A DNA stretch of 64,000 bases, from NCBI GenBank assembly GCA_017473865.1, contig JAFUJB010000009.1:28658-92657 (forward strand), read 5' to 3'. Position 1 is the stretch's first letter; each line of letters starts with the position of its first letter. Positions 42,617 through 52,416 of this stretch are shown in pieces. Both the position numbers and the translations under genes were made by a program. The notes under the pieces are model-generated. The model was not told the DNA's origin and did not search any database. It was given only the letters and a program-made list of their open reading frames with translations. This DNA is from Clostridia bacterium (GTDB lineage: Bacteria > Bacillota > Clostridia > Oscillospirales > CAG-272).

Positions 42617-43171
42617 TTGAGAATTATAACGGGTAAAGCTAGAGGAATAAAGCTTGATACTCTTGAAGGACTTGATACAAGACCGACGGCTGAAAGAGTA
42701 AAAGAGTCGGTATTCAGTATGCTTCAGTTTGAGATAGAAAACAGAAAGGTACTTGACCTTTTTGCAGGAAGCGGACAGATGGGACTTGAGGCATTAAGCA
42801 GGGGAGCTTTATCTTGCGTTTTTGTTGAAAAAAGCCTTGAAGCGATGGATGTAGTAAAGAAAAATGCAAAAAAGACCAAGCTTATCGAAAACTGTAAGAT
42901 ACTCAACGTTGACTATAAAGAATATTTACGGGGCGCGAAAAACCGAGAAAAGTTTGACATTGTTTTTCTTGACCCTCCTTACAGTATGAAAATTATTCCC
43001 GAGATACTTGACACGCTTGTGAAAAATGATATGCTTAATATAAACGCGAAGGTTATATGCGAGAGCGAGGATGATATCGAATATACCTGCCAAGGCCTTC
43101 GCACCCTCAAACACAACAAGTACGGAAGGGTATATATAACCGTGCTTTGCAACGAGGCAGAGGAGGACTGA
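42617..43171 (+). CDS. rsmD: 16S rRNA (guanine-966-N2)-methyltransferase RsmD
   Basis: A 184-residue enzyme with MRIITGKARGIKL, DLFAGSGQMGLEALSRGA (SAM site near 46) and the catalytic DPPY near 118. TTG start with aaaggaga 8 nt upstream. One base separates it from coaD, the usual partner. Confidence 0.95.
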   Translation: MRIITGKARGIKLDTLEGLDTRPTAERVKESVFSMLQFEIENRKVLDLFAGSGQMGLEALSRGALSCVFVEKSLEAMDVVKKNAKKTKLIENCKILNVDYKEYLRGAKNREKFDIVFLDPPYSMKIIPEILDTLVKNDMLNINAKVICESEDDIEYTCQGLRTLKHNKYGRVYITVLCNEAEED

Positions 43172-43172
43172 A

Positions 43173-43670
43173 ATGAAAGAAAACAAAAAAAGAGTTCTTA
43201 TTCCCGGAAGCTTTGATCCGATAACGGTCGGACACTACGACGTAATAAAAAGAGCGTCTGAAATATTTGACGAGGTTTACGTCGTGATATTTCAGAACAC
43301 CGAAAAGACAGGCAAGGGTATATTCAGCGGAAGCGACTGTCTTGAGATGCTTGAAAAAGCCGTATGCGGACTTGAAAACGTGTATACGGATATAACCGAC
43401 AGACTGGTCGTCGACTATGCAAAAGACAAGAAAATTGACTATATCGTAAAAGGTATACGCGATACTATCGACTTTGAATATGAATACGATCTCTTTGTTA
43501 TAAACAAAAGCATTGGCGACTATGATACCATATTTATTCCTTCGATGCCTGAATACAAGCACGTTAGTTCAACGTTCGTGCGCGATATGATAAAATATGA
43601 CCGAGACGTAACTCCATACGTTCCTAACGGCGTTGCTGATATAATAAACAGAATAAAAGCAAACAAATAA
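43173..43670 (+). CDS. coaD: Phosphopantetheine adenylyltransferase
   Basis: A 165-residue enzyme of coenzyme A synthesis. Nucleotidyltransferase motif PGSFDPITVGH (residues 11-21) and the C-terminal HVSSTFVRDM are present. It follows rsmD after one base, and its stop is immediately followed by a terminator. Confidence 0.96.
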   Translation: MKENKKRVLIPGSFDPITVGHYDVIKRASEIFDEVYVVIFQNTEKTGKGIFSGSDCLEMLEKAVCGLENVYTDITDRLVVDYAKDKKIDYIVKGIRDTIDFEYEYDLFVINKSIGDYDTIFIPSMPEYKHVSSTFVRDMIKYDRDVTPYVPNGVADIINRIKANK

Positions 43671-43726
43671 AAGACGGCGCACGCCGTCTTTTTTTGCGTT
43701 CTCCCCACGTTTTTGGGGAGTTTTTT
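43671..43726 (+). terminator. Two terminators after coaD
   Basis: aagacggcg/cgccgtctt (43671-43690) followed by seven T, then ctcccca/tggggag (43701-43720) followed by six T. From 43727 to 43880 I see nothing else. Confidence 0.85.
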
Positions 43727-43880
43727 GTTTTTTGTGCAATTTCTTATAAAAAACACAGAAATTTAGGGAGGAAAAAGGTCGGATTTTCGTTAAAATGCAG
43801 AAAAAATTGTGCAAGGTGTACAAAAACATACCGCCTTAAATTGTCAAAATGATAAAGTTCTAAAAAAATATAAAAAACTA

Positions 43881-43909
43881 TTGAAAAATCCGGGGAGATG
43901 TAGTACAAT
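43881..43909 (+). promoter_or_regulatory. Promoter of the mraZ division/cell-wall cluster
   Basis: TTGAAA (43881-43886), 17-bp spacer, TACAAT (43904-43909). It leaves a leader of about 165 nt before mraZ. Confidence 0.75.
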
Positions 43910-43910
43910 A

Positions 43911-43948
43911 TCAGTGGTGTAAAGTGTAGCGAAGTGTCATGAAAGTGG
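43911..43948 (+). promoter_or_regulatory. MraZ operator: four direct boxes spaced by one helical turn
   Basis: Boxes TCAGTGG (43911), AAAGTGT (43921), GAAGTGT (43931) and AAAGTGG (43942) are spaced about 10 bp apart directly after the -10 element. They match the AAAGTG[TG]-type boxes known for Firmicutes/Mollicutes MraZ. Position predicts autoregulation of the cluster by MraZ. Confidence 0.75.
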
Positions 43949-44079
43949 TGCTTTGGTGTACCGATGTAGTCCGATAATGGAGTATATCGGTCTAAAGCCC
44001 GTTTTTGACATTCGTTTTTTATACCCTTCAGACGAAGTTTTTACCTATGAATTATGAGAATTACGAGGAGGTGAGTTGA

Positions 44080-44511
44080 ATGATCGGAGAAAATATGTAC
44101 ACAGGCGAGTATAAGCACTCGATTGACCCTAAGAACAGAATGTTTTTGCCTGCTACGATGAGAGAAGATCTCGGAGATGAGGTTTTTGTTGTCAAGGGCG
44201 TTGACACCTGTATCGCCGTATATCCCAAAGAAGCTTGGGAAGAATTTACCGAAAAACTCAACTCGCTGCCCGAAATGAAGGCGAGACGCGTAAAAAGAAT
44301 TCTTATGGCGTCTGCAATAAAGACCAAGATCGACAGTCAGGGAAGAGTGCTTATCACTCAGTCGCATAAAGCTTATGCCGGACTTGACAAAAACGTTTAC
44401 GTTGTCGGTGTTGGAAATCATATTGAGGTTTGGGACGAAGATAAGTGGATTGCCGAAAATGATATGAATTCCGAAGAAATGGCAGAGACGCTTATGTCTT
44501 TGGGCTTCTGA
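44080..44511 (+). CDS. mraZ: Transcriptional regulator MraZ
   Basis: A 143-residue protein of two AbrB-like domains, starting [20 protein letters not shown], with [10 protein letters not shown] near 83. It controls the division/cell-wall cluster, and four matching boxes lie at the promoter. SD gaggaggtga is excellent. It shares 1 nt with rsmH. Confidence 0.96.
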   Translation: MIGENMYTGEYKHSIDPKNRMFLPATMREDLGDEVFVVKGVDTCIAVYPKEAWEEFTEKLNSLPEMKARRVKRILMASAIKTKIDSQGRVLITQSHKAYAGLDKNVYVVGVGNHIEVWDEDKWIAENDMNSEEMAETLMSLGF

Positions 44512-45452
44512 TGAGTATAGTATTTTCGCACTATTCGGTGCTGCTTAATGAATGTATCGAAGGGCTTGATATAAAGCCTGATGGCATATACGTCGACTTG
44601 ACGACGGGCGGAGCGGGACATTCTTATGAGATCGTGAAACGCCTGACAAACGGAGGAAAGCATATAGCTCTCGACAGAGACGATGATGCTTTGGCTGCCG
44701 CAAAAGAGAGATTGGCTGAGTTTTCGGACAGAGTCATCTTTGTAAAAGACAATTTTAAAAATCTCGGAAGCGTACTTGATGAATTGGGGATAGAATCAGT
44801 CGATGGCGTTATTGCCGACCTCGGTGTTTCTTCGTATCAGCTTGATACGGCAGAGAGAGGTTTCTCTTACAACAATGACGGACTGCTTGATATGAGAATG
44901 AACAAGTCCGACGTGCTTACCGCATACGACGTTGTAAACACGTATCCGAGAGAAAGATTAAAACAGATTATTTACGATTACGGCGAAGAACGTTTCGCGC
45001 CCAGAATTGCAAGTTTTATTGAAGAAGCACGAAACATTAAGCCGATAGAGACCACCCACGAGCTTTCCGACATAATCAAGTCGGCGATACCGCAAAAAGC
45101 GAGAATGGGCGGTTCGCATCCTGCGAAAAGAACTTTTCAGGCGATCAGAATTGAAGTTAACGGTGAGCTTGATGCCATCGAGCCTGCGATTAATGCTGCA
45201 GTCGAAAGACTTAAAATCGGCGGCAGACTTGCTGTTATATCGTTTCATTCGCTTGAAGACAGGATAGTCAAAAAAACTGTAGCGGGCTTGGTAAAGGGAT
45301 GTACCTGCCCACCGGAAATGCCGATATGTACTTGCGGCAAGAAACCGACACTAAGACTTGTGTCAAGAAAACCCATATTGCCTTCGCAGAAAGAGCTCGA
45401 CGAAAATCCGAGATCGCGAAGCGCAAAACTGAGGGTTGCAGAAAAAATATAG
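44511..45452 (+). CDS. rsmH: 16S rRNA (cytosine-1402-N4)-methyltransferase RsmH
   Basis: A 313-residue methyltransferase. [23 protein letters not shown] near 32, [18 protein letters not shown] near 105 and the C-terminal [14 protein letters not shown] are typical. TGATG overlap with mraZ indicates coupling. Confidence 0.97.
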   Translation: MSIVFSHYSVLLNECIEGLDIKPDGIYVDLTTGGAGHSYEIVKRLTNGGKHIALDRDDDALAAAKERLAEFSDRVIFVKDNFKNLGSVLDELGIESVDGVIADLGVSSYQLDTAERGFSYNNDGLLDMRMNKSDVLTAYDVVNTYPRERLKQIIYDYGEERFAPRIASFIEEARNIKPIETTHELSDIIKSAIPQKARMGGSHPAKRTFQAIRIEVNGELDAIEPAINAAVERLKIGGRLAVISFHSLEDRIVKKTVAGLVKGCTCPPEMPICTCGKKPTLRLVSRKPILPSQKELDENPRSRSAKLRVAEKI

Positions 45453-45526
45453 CGTAATAAGCGTTGAGGGCCTTGGGAAGCCTTCTGCGCTTGGGGAATA
45501 AAAATAGATTAGGGGGATTGCGGGAG

Positions 45527-46111
45527 ATGACATACGAAAAGTCGTATGAAGATAAGAAAAAAAAGTCGAAAGCTGTCAATAAGGGTGAAGCTAAGACGAA
45601 GAGCTCCGCAAAAGTTAATACGAGATCACGCGCAATGGTCAAAAGCCACGCGCTTGAATCAACTGATAGAAAAGTCGTTGCTGCTGTGAACGAATTACCA
45701 AAAGTTAGGACGATTAAGGCAAAGAGAACCGTGCCTTTCCCGACGTCTGTAGTGTTTGTGTCAGTAATCTGCACTGTCCTGTTCATGTTTATGATGCTTA
45801 CTATGGCTCAGATCAATGAGTTTACCCAGGATATCTCGGCACTACAGACCAAATTGTCCGACCTTCAGTCTCAGGAAGAAGAGCTGAAGCTTAACGTTGA
45901 GTTAAAAAACGATCTCAGAGTTATTGAAGATGTTGCCGTAAACGAGCTTGGAATGGTAAAAGCTGACGAGGTTGACAAACAGTACGTTGTTATCGGTAAC
46001 GAAGATAAGATCGAAGTAGTTGTACCGCAGACCACGGAAAACAGCCTGGTCAATACGGTTATGAGTGCTATCGGTGAAAATTTCAGAGAACTGATGGAAT
46101 ATATTAACTGA
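45527..46111 (+). CDS. ftsL: FtsL-like cell division protein
   Basis: A 194-residue bitopic protein: a long basic, Lys-rich cytoplasmic tail (1-80), one transmembrane segment (about 85-107, VVFVSVICTVLFMFMMLTMA) and a coiled coil (DISALQTKLSDLQSQEEEL). The position between rsmH and the transpeptidase gene identifies it. Start at 45527 (MTYEKS) has agggggat upstream; the frame is open to 45464 without a better SD. Confidence 0.82.
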   Translation: MTYEKSYEDKKKKSKAVNKGEAKTKSSAKVNTRSRAMVKSHALESTDRKVVAAVNELPKVRTIKAKRTVPFPTSVVFVSVICTVLFMFMMLTMAQINEFTQDISALQTKLSDLQSQEEELKLNVELKNDLRVIEDVAVNELGMVKADEVDKQYVVIGNEDKIEVVVPQTTENSLVNTVMSAIGENFRELMEYIN

Positions 46112-46262
46112 CTCTGAATAGAATTATAGTAAATTATGTTTAGAAAAACGAGGGTAGAGTGGTGTATGTTGAATATACTCTTTACTCTCTGTTTTGGTTA
46201 AAGAGACAGTATGAATATTATACCAAAACGAATAAATTATGGATATGAGAGGTGAGAAACGG

Positions 46263-48512
46263 ATGCAGGAGAGAATGTCAACACACATAAAGAGGCGTAG
46301 TACAGTTATCGTCATAGCCCTTATTCTTATGTGGTCTGTAATTGTCGGAAGGCTTTTTTACTATCAGGTAATACATCATAAAAAGTATCAGCAGAGCGTA
46401 GCCGATCAGGTGCAGAGAACGAGCACCGTTTCAGCCGAAAGAGGAGAGATACTCGACAGAAACGGCGTCGTACTTGCAACAAATATTTCAGTATGGCGAG
46501 TATTTATATCTCCTATTGATATAAAAGATTCGTCTCAGGCGGCGTTTATTGCCCGCCATCTTTCCGAAATACTTGACGTCGACTATGATACCATTTTTAA
46601 CAGAGCGTTGAGAGAAAACAGAGCCGACGAAACAGTCAAGAGAAACGTAGAAAAAGACGAGGCAGACAAGGTTCTTGCCTTTATCGAAGAAAACGACCTG
46701 AAAAAACAGATTCACCTTGAAGCGACGACAAAGAGATATTATCCTTATGATTCTCTTGCGGCGAACGTAATCGGATTTATGGGTACCGACGGCGGAAGCT
46801 ACGGTCTTGAATTACAGTACGACAAGCACCTCAAGGGTACTCCCGGAAGATATATATCAGCAAAAAACGGTCTGGGTATGGATATGCCCTTCAAATACGA
46901 GAGCTACGTTGAAGCAGAAAACGGCTACGACGTAGTAACGACCATTGATATGCGAATTCAACAGCTACTTGAAAAACAGCTTAAGCTTTCTTATGAAGAA
47001 AGCGTTTCGGGCGGCGGCGTAACGGGTATCGTAATGGATGTTAATACCGGCGGTGTTCTCGCTATGGGGCAGTATCCCACTTATAATCTGAACACCCCCG
47101 GAACTCTGTCGGAAGAATTGTTAAACGTGCTTAACAAAGCTGAGCTTATTCCAAATTCTGAAGAATACAAAGCAAAATACAACGAGCTTTTGTTCTCGTC
47201 CTGGAACAACAAAGCGGTATCGTGGCTTTATGAGCCAGGCTCAACGTTTAAAGTAATCACAGCGTCAATGGCGCTTGAAGAGGATATTGTTTCTCCTACA
47301 GAAACGTTTACCTGTGTAGGACATATAAAAGTTCCCGGCTACGGTCCCCCCGTTCACTGCCATAAAAGAACGGGACACGGAACAATGGTGTTCTCGGTCG
47401 CTCTCCAGCAGTCGTGTAACCCTACGCTCGTAACTATCGGTCAGAGAATAGGCTCGAACCGTTTCTATGACTACTTTACAGCATACGGATATACTGACAA
47501 AACGGGTATTGACCTTCGCGGTGAGGCTTCGGGTCTTTACGTAAACAGAAATGCACTTAATATAGTTGAATTGTCGGTATATTCGTTCGGTCAGACGTTC
47601 AAAACGTCTCCCATTCAACAGATAAGCGCTATTTCCGCAGTTGCAAACGGCGGTTACGTTGTAACACCACATATACTTGACAAGATCGTTGACTCAAAGG
47701 GTAACGTAATCGAAGCATTTGATAAAACGGTAAAAAGACAGGTAATAAGTAAAGATACGTCCGAATATCTTTCGACCATACTCGAAGAAGGTGTTTCGGG
47801 TAACGGCGGCGCGAAAAACGCTTACGTACTGGGATACAAAGTAGCCGCAAAGACGGGTACTTCGCAGAAGAGAGATATTCTTGACGAAAACGGACAGTCG
47901 TATTTGTACGTAGGATCGTGCGTAGCTTACGCTCCCGCAGATGATCCTCAGATTGCAGTCCTCTTTATATGCGATGAACCTCTCGGCAACACCATTTATG
48001 GAAGTATGGTTGCCGCTCCTTACATATCTAATCTTCTTGAAGAGGTATTGCCTTATATGGGTATTGAAAGCTCTTACAACGAAGAAGATCAGAAGAGAGC
48101 GCACGTTCAGGTATGGGATTTCACGGGATATACCGTTGAGAGCGCGATTATGAACGTACGTAATTTGGGACTTAGTTATGAATTTGTAGGCGAAGGACCC
48201 GAAGTAGTCTCGCAGATACCTGCGGGCGGTTCCTCTGTGCTTATGAGTACAGGAAAAGTAATATTCTTCCTTGGAAGCGCAAAACCCGAGGACATTCAGC
48301 AGATTACGGTGCCTGACGTACTCGGTCAGACGGCGTCTGTCGTAAACAGAACGCTGACCAACGCAGGATTTAACATAAAAATTGACGGCGCGATGAACTT
48401 TGACGAGGGTGTGGGTGCTAAGGCGGTCTCGCAGACACCTGCCGCAGGGGAGCTTGTGCCTAAGGGTACTGTCGTAACCGTAGAATTCAGACATACGGAC
48501 GGTACGGATTAA
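46263..48512 (+). CDS. Class B penicillin-binding protein with PASTA domains (division transpeptidase, Pbp2B/SpoVD type)
   Basis: About 749 residues. One N-terminal transmembrane segment, a pedestal starting RGEILDRNGVVLA (near 66), and a transpeptidase domain with the catalytic Ser in STFKV (near 325), SCN (near 385) and KTGT (near 529). Two C-terminal PASTA domains (from about 615) bind muropeptides. The start at 46263 has gaggtga 7 nt upstream. It is the only PBP in the cluster, so it probably serves division with FtsW. Confidence 0.92.
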   Translation: MQERMSTHIKRRSTVIVIALILMWSVIVGRLFYYQVIHHKKYQQSVADQVQRTSTVSAERGEILDRNGVVLATNISVWRVFISPIDIKDSSQAAFIARHLSEILDVDYDTIFNRALRENRADETVKRNVEKDEADKVLAFIEENDLKKQIHLEATTKRYYPYDSLAANVIGFMGTDGGSYGLELQYDKHLKGTPGRYISAKNGLGMDMPFKYESYVEAENGYDVVTTIDMRIQQLLEKQLKLSYEESVSGGGVTGIVMDVNTGGVLAMGQYPTYNLNTPGTLSEELLNVLNKAELIPNSEEYKAKYNELLFSSWNNKAVSWLYEPGSTFKVITASMALEEDIVSPTETFTCVGHIKVPGYGPPVHCHKRTGHGTMVFSVALQQSCNPTLVTIGQRIGSNRFYDYFTAYGYTDKTGIDLRGEASGLYVNRNALNIVELSVYSFGQTFKTSPIQQISAISAVANGGYVVTPHILDKIVDSKGNVIEAFDKTVKRQVISKDTSEYLSTILEEGVSGNGGAKNAYVLGYKVAAKTGTSQKRDILDENGQSYLYVGSCVAYAPADDPQIAVLFICDEPLGNTIYGSMVAAPYISNLLEEVLPYMGIESSYNEEDQKRAHVQVWDFTGYTVESAIMNVRNLGLSYEFVGEGPEVVSQIPAGGSSVLMSTGKVIFFLGSAKPEDIQQITVPDVLGQTASVVNRTLTNAGFNIKIDGAMNFDEGVGAKAVSQTPAAGELVPKGTVVTVEFRHTDGTD

Positions 48513-48586
48513 GATAGGTTAAAACAAAAGAAGTTTACGCTTAACGGATGTTTAAATATCAAAAAACATTCGGGAGGCAGTAGACT

Positions 48587-50035
48587 TTGAGGCTTTTTAA
48601 CTATCTTGAAGGTATAGACGTAATTAAATCGGACATAAGACAGTACGATGCCGAAATAAGCGGAGTAACCGCACAAAGCGGCAGAGTAACAAACAATTGC
48701 ATTTTTGTATGCATCAAGGGCTCTAAGACCAACGGGAATGAGCTTGCATACGAGGCTATGACAAAGGGCGCTTCATTTCTTGTCGTTGAAGAAATAAATG
48801 ATAGCGTAATATCTTCGGGACTACCGTATATTATGGTAGAAAATTCCCGAAAAGCACTTGCAAAAATGTGTGCCAAACACGCAGGCAATCCCGAAAGAGA
48901 GTTGAAGCTGATAGGTGTTACGGGCACGAACGGTAAAACGTCAACCTGCAGGATACTGAAAGAAATATATAATTGTGCGTCGATAAGTGCGGAAAGTCTG
49001 GGTACTCTTGACGGGGGGCTTACGACTCCTGATTCCGAAGATTTCTTTCCTCTTATCAGGTCAATGTTTGACAGAGGAAAAAAAGTTGTCGTTATGGAGG
49101 TTTCTTCACACGCGCTTGCGCTTGACAAATTATACGGCGTTAAGTTTGAGGGTGGAATATTCACAAATCTTACTCCCGAGCACCTTGATTTCCACAAAGA
49201 TATGCAAGACTATTGCGATGCAAAGGCAAAGCTTTTTGCAAATACGAAATGGGGGCTCTATAATGCCGATGACGGATACTCGAAATTTGTATGCCGTCAA
49301 TCCAACGGCATAGATTATACGTATTCGGTAAATTCAAATTCCGATTTTAAGGCAATTAATTGTAATTATTACGGCATTGACGGCATTGAATACGATCTTG
49401 CCGTAAGGAAAAGAAAAATAAAGATAAGATCATCTCTTTCGGGGGTTTTTAACGTATACAATACTATGGCTGCCGCTTCAGCCGCCTATCTCGACGGAAT
49501 AGACGTACAGTTTATTGAAAGGGGCATACGTTCAGTTAAGAACGTAAGCGGAAGGCTTGAGAAGGTTGAATTGGGAGACATTCCGTTTTCGGTATTTATT
49601 GATTACGCCCATACTCCCGACGCATTGGAAAACGTACTCAAATGCGTTTGTTCTTTCAGAAAAAAAGGACAAAAGCTTACCGTTCTTTTCGGGTGCGGAG
49701 GCGACAGAGACAGGAGCAAACGCAGCGTTATGGGTAATATCGCATCAAAATATGCTGACTACGTTATTGTTACGTCGGATAACAGCAGAACGGAAAACGC
49801 CTGCGATATTATTGATGAAATAATGAAAGGTATAGATAAAAGTCTGCCGCATACGGTAATTGAGGACAGAAAGCAGGCTATTGAATATGCCATTGAAAAT
49901 GCCGAGGAAGATGAAATAATTCTTTTGTGCGGAAAAGGGCACGAGGATTATGAGATAGGAAAGTACGGCAAAAGGTATTTCAGCGAAAAAGAAATAGCCG
50001 CTAATGCGGTGTGTAAGAGGTTTAAAACACAATGA
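48587..50035 (+). CDS. murE: UDP-MurNAc-tripeptide synthetase MurE
   Basis: A 482-residue Mur ligase that adds the third stem-peptide residue. ATP motif GTNGKTS at 113-119 and HTPDALENVL near 340 are intact. The residue-3 selectivity loop reads SDNSRTENA instead of the DNPR(S/T)E-P found in standard meso-diaminopimelate MurE; the Arg that contacts diaminopimelate is kept. TTG start with gggagg 9-10 nt upstream. It overlaps murF by 4 bp (ATGA). Confidence 0.94.
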   Translation: MRLFNYLEGIDVIKSDIRQYDAEISGVTAQSGRVTNNCIFVCIKGSKTNGNELAYEAMTKGASFLVVEEINDSVISSGLPYIMVENSRKALAKMCAKHAGNPERELKLIGVTGTNGKTSTCRILKEIYNCASISAESLGTLDGGLTTPDSEDFFPLIRSMFDRGKKVVVMEVSSHALALDKLYGVKFEGGIFTNLTPEHLDFHKDMQDYCDAKAKLFANTKWGLYNADDGYSKFVCRQSNGIDYTYSVNSNSDFKAINCNYYGIDGIEYDLAVRKRKIKIRSSLSGVFNVYNTMAAASAAYLDGIDVQFIERGIRSVKNVSGRLEKVELGDIPFSVFIDYAHTPDALENVLKCVCSFRKKGQKLTVLFGCGGDRDRSKRSVMGNIASKYADYVIVTSDNSRTENACDIIDEIMKGIDKSLPHTVIEDRKQAIEYAIENAEEDEIILLCGKGHEDYEIGKYGKRYFSEKEIAANAVCKRFKTQ

Positions 50036-51414
50036 TTATTGGATTATCTGAAAAGTATGACAGCAAGCAGTTTGCATTGATGGCAAAAGGAGAGACAAAC
50101 TGTGAAATTGATATAAAAAGTATTTCCATTGACTCGCGCGAGGTAGGGGAGAATACTCTTTTTGTCGCTGTCAGAGGCGAAAACACAGACGGTCATAAAT
50201 ATATTGACAGTGCTGTAAAAAACGGCGCTCTGTGCGTTATGTGTGAAAAATTGCCTGAAGGCTTTTCGGGGAATTATATTCTTGTTGAAGACACGATCAA
50301 GGCTATTTCTGATATTGCCGCCTCTTGCAGAGAAAGAATAAATCCTTTTACGGTAGGCGTTACGGGAAGTGTCGGAAAAACCACCACCAAAGAATTTATA
50401 TCGTACGTTCTTGCCGAAAAGTATCCAACACACAAAAGCGGCGGAAACTTCAACACCGTATACGGCATAAGTCTTACACTCGCGGCTTTGAGCAATATGC
50501 ACAAGGCAGTCGTTACCGAAATGGGTATGAGCGCTCTTGGAGAAATATCCCAGCTTACGAATATAGCGCGCCCGAACGCAGCGGTAATTACGAATATAGG
50601 AACCTCGCACCTTGAAGCTCTCGGCAGCAGAGAGAATATCTGCAAGGCGAAGCTTGAAATTATTGAGGGACTCAGAGAAAACGGCGTATTGATATATAAC
50701 GGCGACGAGCCTTTACTCTGGGATAAGAGATATACTTTTCCCAAAAACATCAGCTTCGGTATAAAGAATACAGAAGCTGACGTGATTGCAAAAAATATTA
50801 GAACAGACGAAAAAAACACCCTTTTTGATATGATATATATGGGTGAAGAAATAAAGGACGTCGAGCTACCCACGCTGGGTGAGCATAACGTCTATAACGC
50901 GATGGCGGCTTATTCTGTGGGAATTCTTGCGGGACTGAGTGAAAGTGAGATCAGACAGGGACTCAAAAATTACAAGCCCTCGGGAATGAGACAGAAAATA
51001 TATGAAAACAAAGGCTATACCATAATCGAGGACTGTTATAATGCAAGTCCCGAATCAATGAAGGCTTCTTTGAACGTTCTTGCAGGACTCGGCAAAGAAA
51101 GAAGAACGGTTGCCGTACTCGGCGAAATGCGCGAGCTTGGCGAACTTTCCGACAAGCTTCACAAATCGGTAGGTCAGCACGCGGCAAAGCTTGGTATAGA
51201 CAGACTTTATACGTACGGCGAAAGCGCTCTTGAAATTGCAGTGGGAGCACTTGAAGACGGTATGGCAGAAGAAGCCATCGTAGGCTATAACAAAACAGAC
51301 TGTCCCGAAGGATTGGCTGATATATTAAAAAAAGAACTCAAGGACAACGACATTGTGCTGTTCAAGGCAAGCCGTGCTGTTGCTCTGGAAAAAGTAATCG
51401 CTTATTTGTTATAA
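50032..51414 (+). CDS. murF: UDP-MurNAc-tripeptide:D-Ala-D-Ala ligase MurF
   Basis: A 460-residue Mur ligase completing the pentapeptide. ATP-binding motif GVTGSVGKTTTKEF near 108; NAVITNIGTSHLE-like IGTSHLEALGS near 190; EDCYNASPESMKAS near 338. ATGA overlap with murE. Confidence 0.96.
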   Translation: MIIGLSEKYDSKQFALMAKGETNCEIDIKSISIDSREVGENTLFVAVRGENTDGHKYIDSAVKNGALCVMCEKLPEGFSGNYILVEDTIKAISDIAASCRERINPFTVGVTGSVGKTTTKEFISYVLAEKYPTHKSGGNFNTVYGISLTLAALSNMHKAVVTEMGMSALGEISQLTNIARPNAAVITNIGTSHLEALGSRENICKAKLEIIEGLRENGVLIYNGDEPLLWDKRYTFPKNISFGIKNTEADVIAKNIRTDEKNTLFDMIYMGEEIKDVELPTLGEHNVYNAMAAYSVGILAGLSESEIRQGLKNYKPSGMRQKIYENKGYTIIEDCYNASPESMKASLNVLAGLGKERRTVAVLGEMRELGELSDKLHKSVGQHAAKLGIDRLYTYGESALEIAVGALEDGMAEEAIVGYNKTDCPEGLADILKKELKDNDIVLFKASRAVALEKVIAYLL

Positions 51415-51432
51415 TAAACAGGGGGTAAAAAT

Positions 51433-52416
51433 ATGTATTTGTATTTTCTGGCATCACTTATAATATCATTGGTTCTGACAGTTGTTGCAGAGCGTATTCT
51501 TATTCCCATTCTCAAAAGTATGAAAATGGAGCAGAAGATACTCGAGATAGGCCCCCGTTGGCACAAGTCGAAAGACGGAACGCCTACAATGGGCGGTATC
51601 GGGTTTATTCTTGCTTCGATAATCGTGTTTATCACAGTCGGCATTTTTTCTGTTGTAAAGCTTGACAACGTTAACGTATGGGCAATGTGTATTACGTTTG
51701 TTTTTGCTGTTCTTTGCGGTTGCATCGGAATATTTGACGACTATGCAAAAATTGCAAAAAAACAGAACGAAGGGCTTACTGCAGGTCAGAAATATCTTCT
51801 TCAGCTTGTCGTTTCTGCGCTCTATCTTTTCTTTATGGTATGGAAGGGCGGACTTACAACGGTACTTAAAATACCGTTCACGTCGATAGAGTGGGATCTC
51901 GGCATATTCTACTACGTTTTTGCAATGCTTCTGCTGACGGGAATCGTCAACAGTGTAAACCTTACAGACGGTATTGACGGTCTTGCGGCAAGTATAACCG
52001 CAATCGTAGGCGGATTTTTCGCAGTAACAGCGTTTGTATTTGATTTAGGCGACGTTGCAGTCCTTTCGGGAATTGCAATCGGTTGCTGTATTGGATTTTT
52101 GGTATACAATTTCTATCCGGCAAGAGTATTTATGGGAGACACGGGCTCGCTTTTCCTCGGCGGATTTGTCGTCGGTCTTGCATTTCTCGTTAATTCTCCT
52201 CTCGTTATCGTTTTGGCGGGTATAGTATATATAGCTGAAACGCTGTCGGTTATTCTTCAGGTTGCATCGTTCAAACTTACGGGCAAGAGAATATTCAAAA
52301 TGAGCCCCATCCATCACCATTTTGAAAAGAGCGGTTGGAGCGAAATTAAGATTGTTTCGGTGTTCAGTCTTGTAACTGTGATATTCTGCTTGTTGGCTTA
52401 TTGGAGTATGGTATAA
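51433..52416 (+). CDS. mraY: Phospho-MurNAc-pentapeptide transferase MraY
   Basis: A 327-residue polytopic membrane enzyme that makes lipid I. Catalytic motifs: GTPTMGGI near 50, DDYAK near 98, NLTDGIDGLA near 175 and SPIHHHFE near 292. Stop and the ftsW start overlap by 1 nt (TAATG), where murD would normally intervene. Confidence 0.97.
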   Translation: MYLYFLASLIISLVLTVVAERILIPILKSMKMEQKILEIGPRWHKSKDGTPTMGGIGFILASIIVFITVGIFSVVKLDNVNVWAMCITFVFAVLCGCIGIFDDYAKIAKKQNEGLTAGQKYLLQLVVSALYLFFMVWKGGLTTVLKIPFTSIEWDLGIFYYVFAMLLLTGIVNSVNLTDGIDGLAASITAIVGGFFAVTAFVFDLGDVAVLSGIAIGCCIGFLVYNFYPARVFMGDTGSLFLGGFVVGLAFLVNSPLVIVLAGIVYIAETLSVILQVASFKLTGKRIFKMSPIHHHFEKSGWSEIKIVSVFSLVTVIFCLLAYWSMV

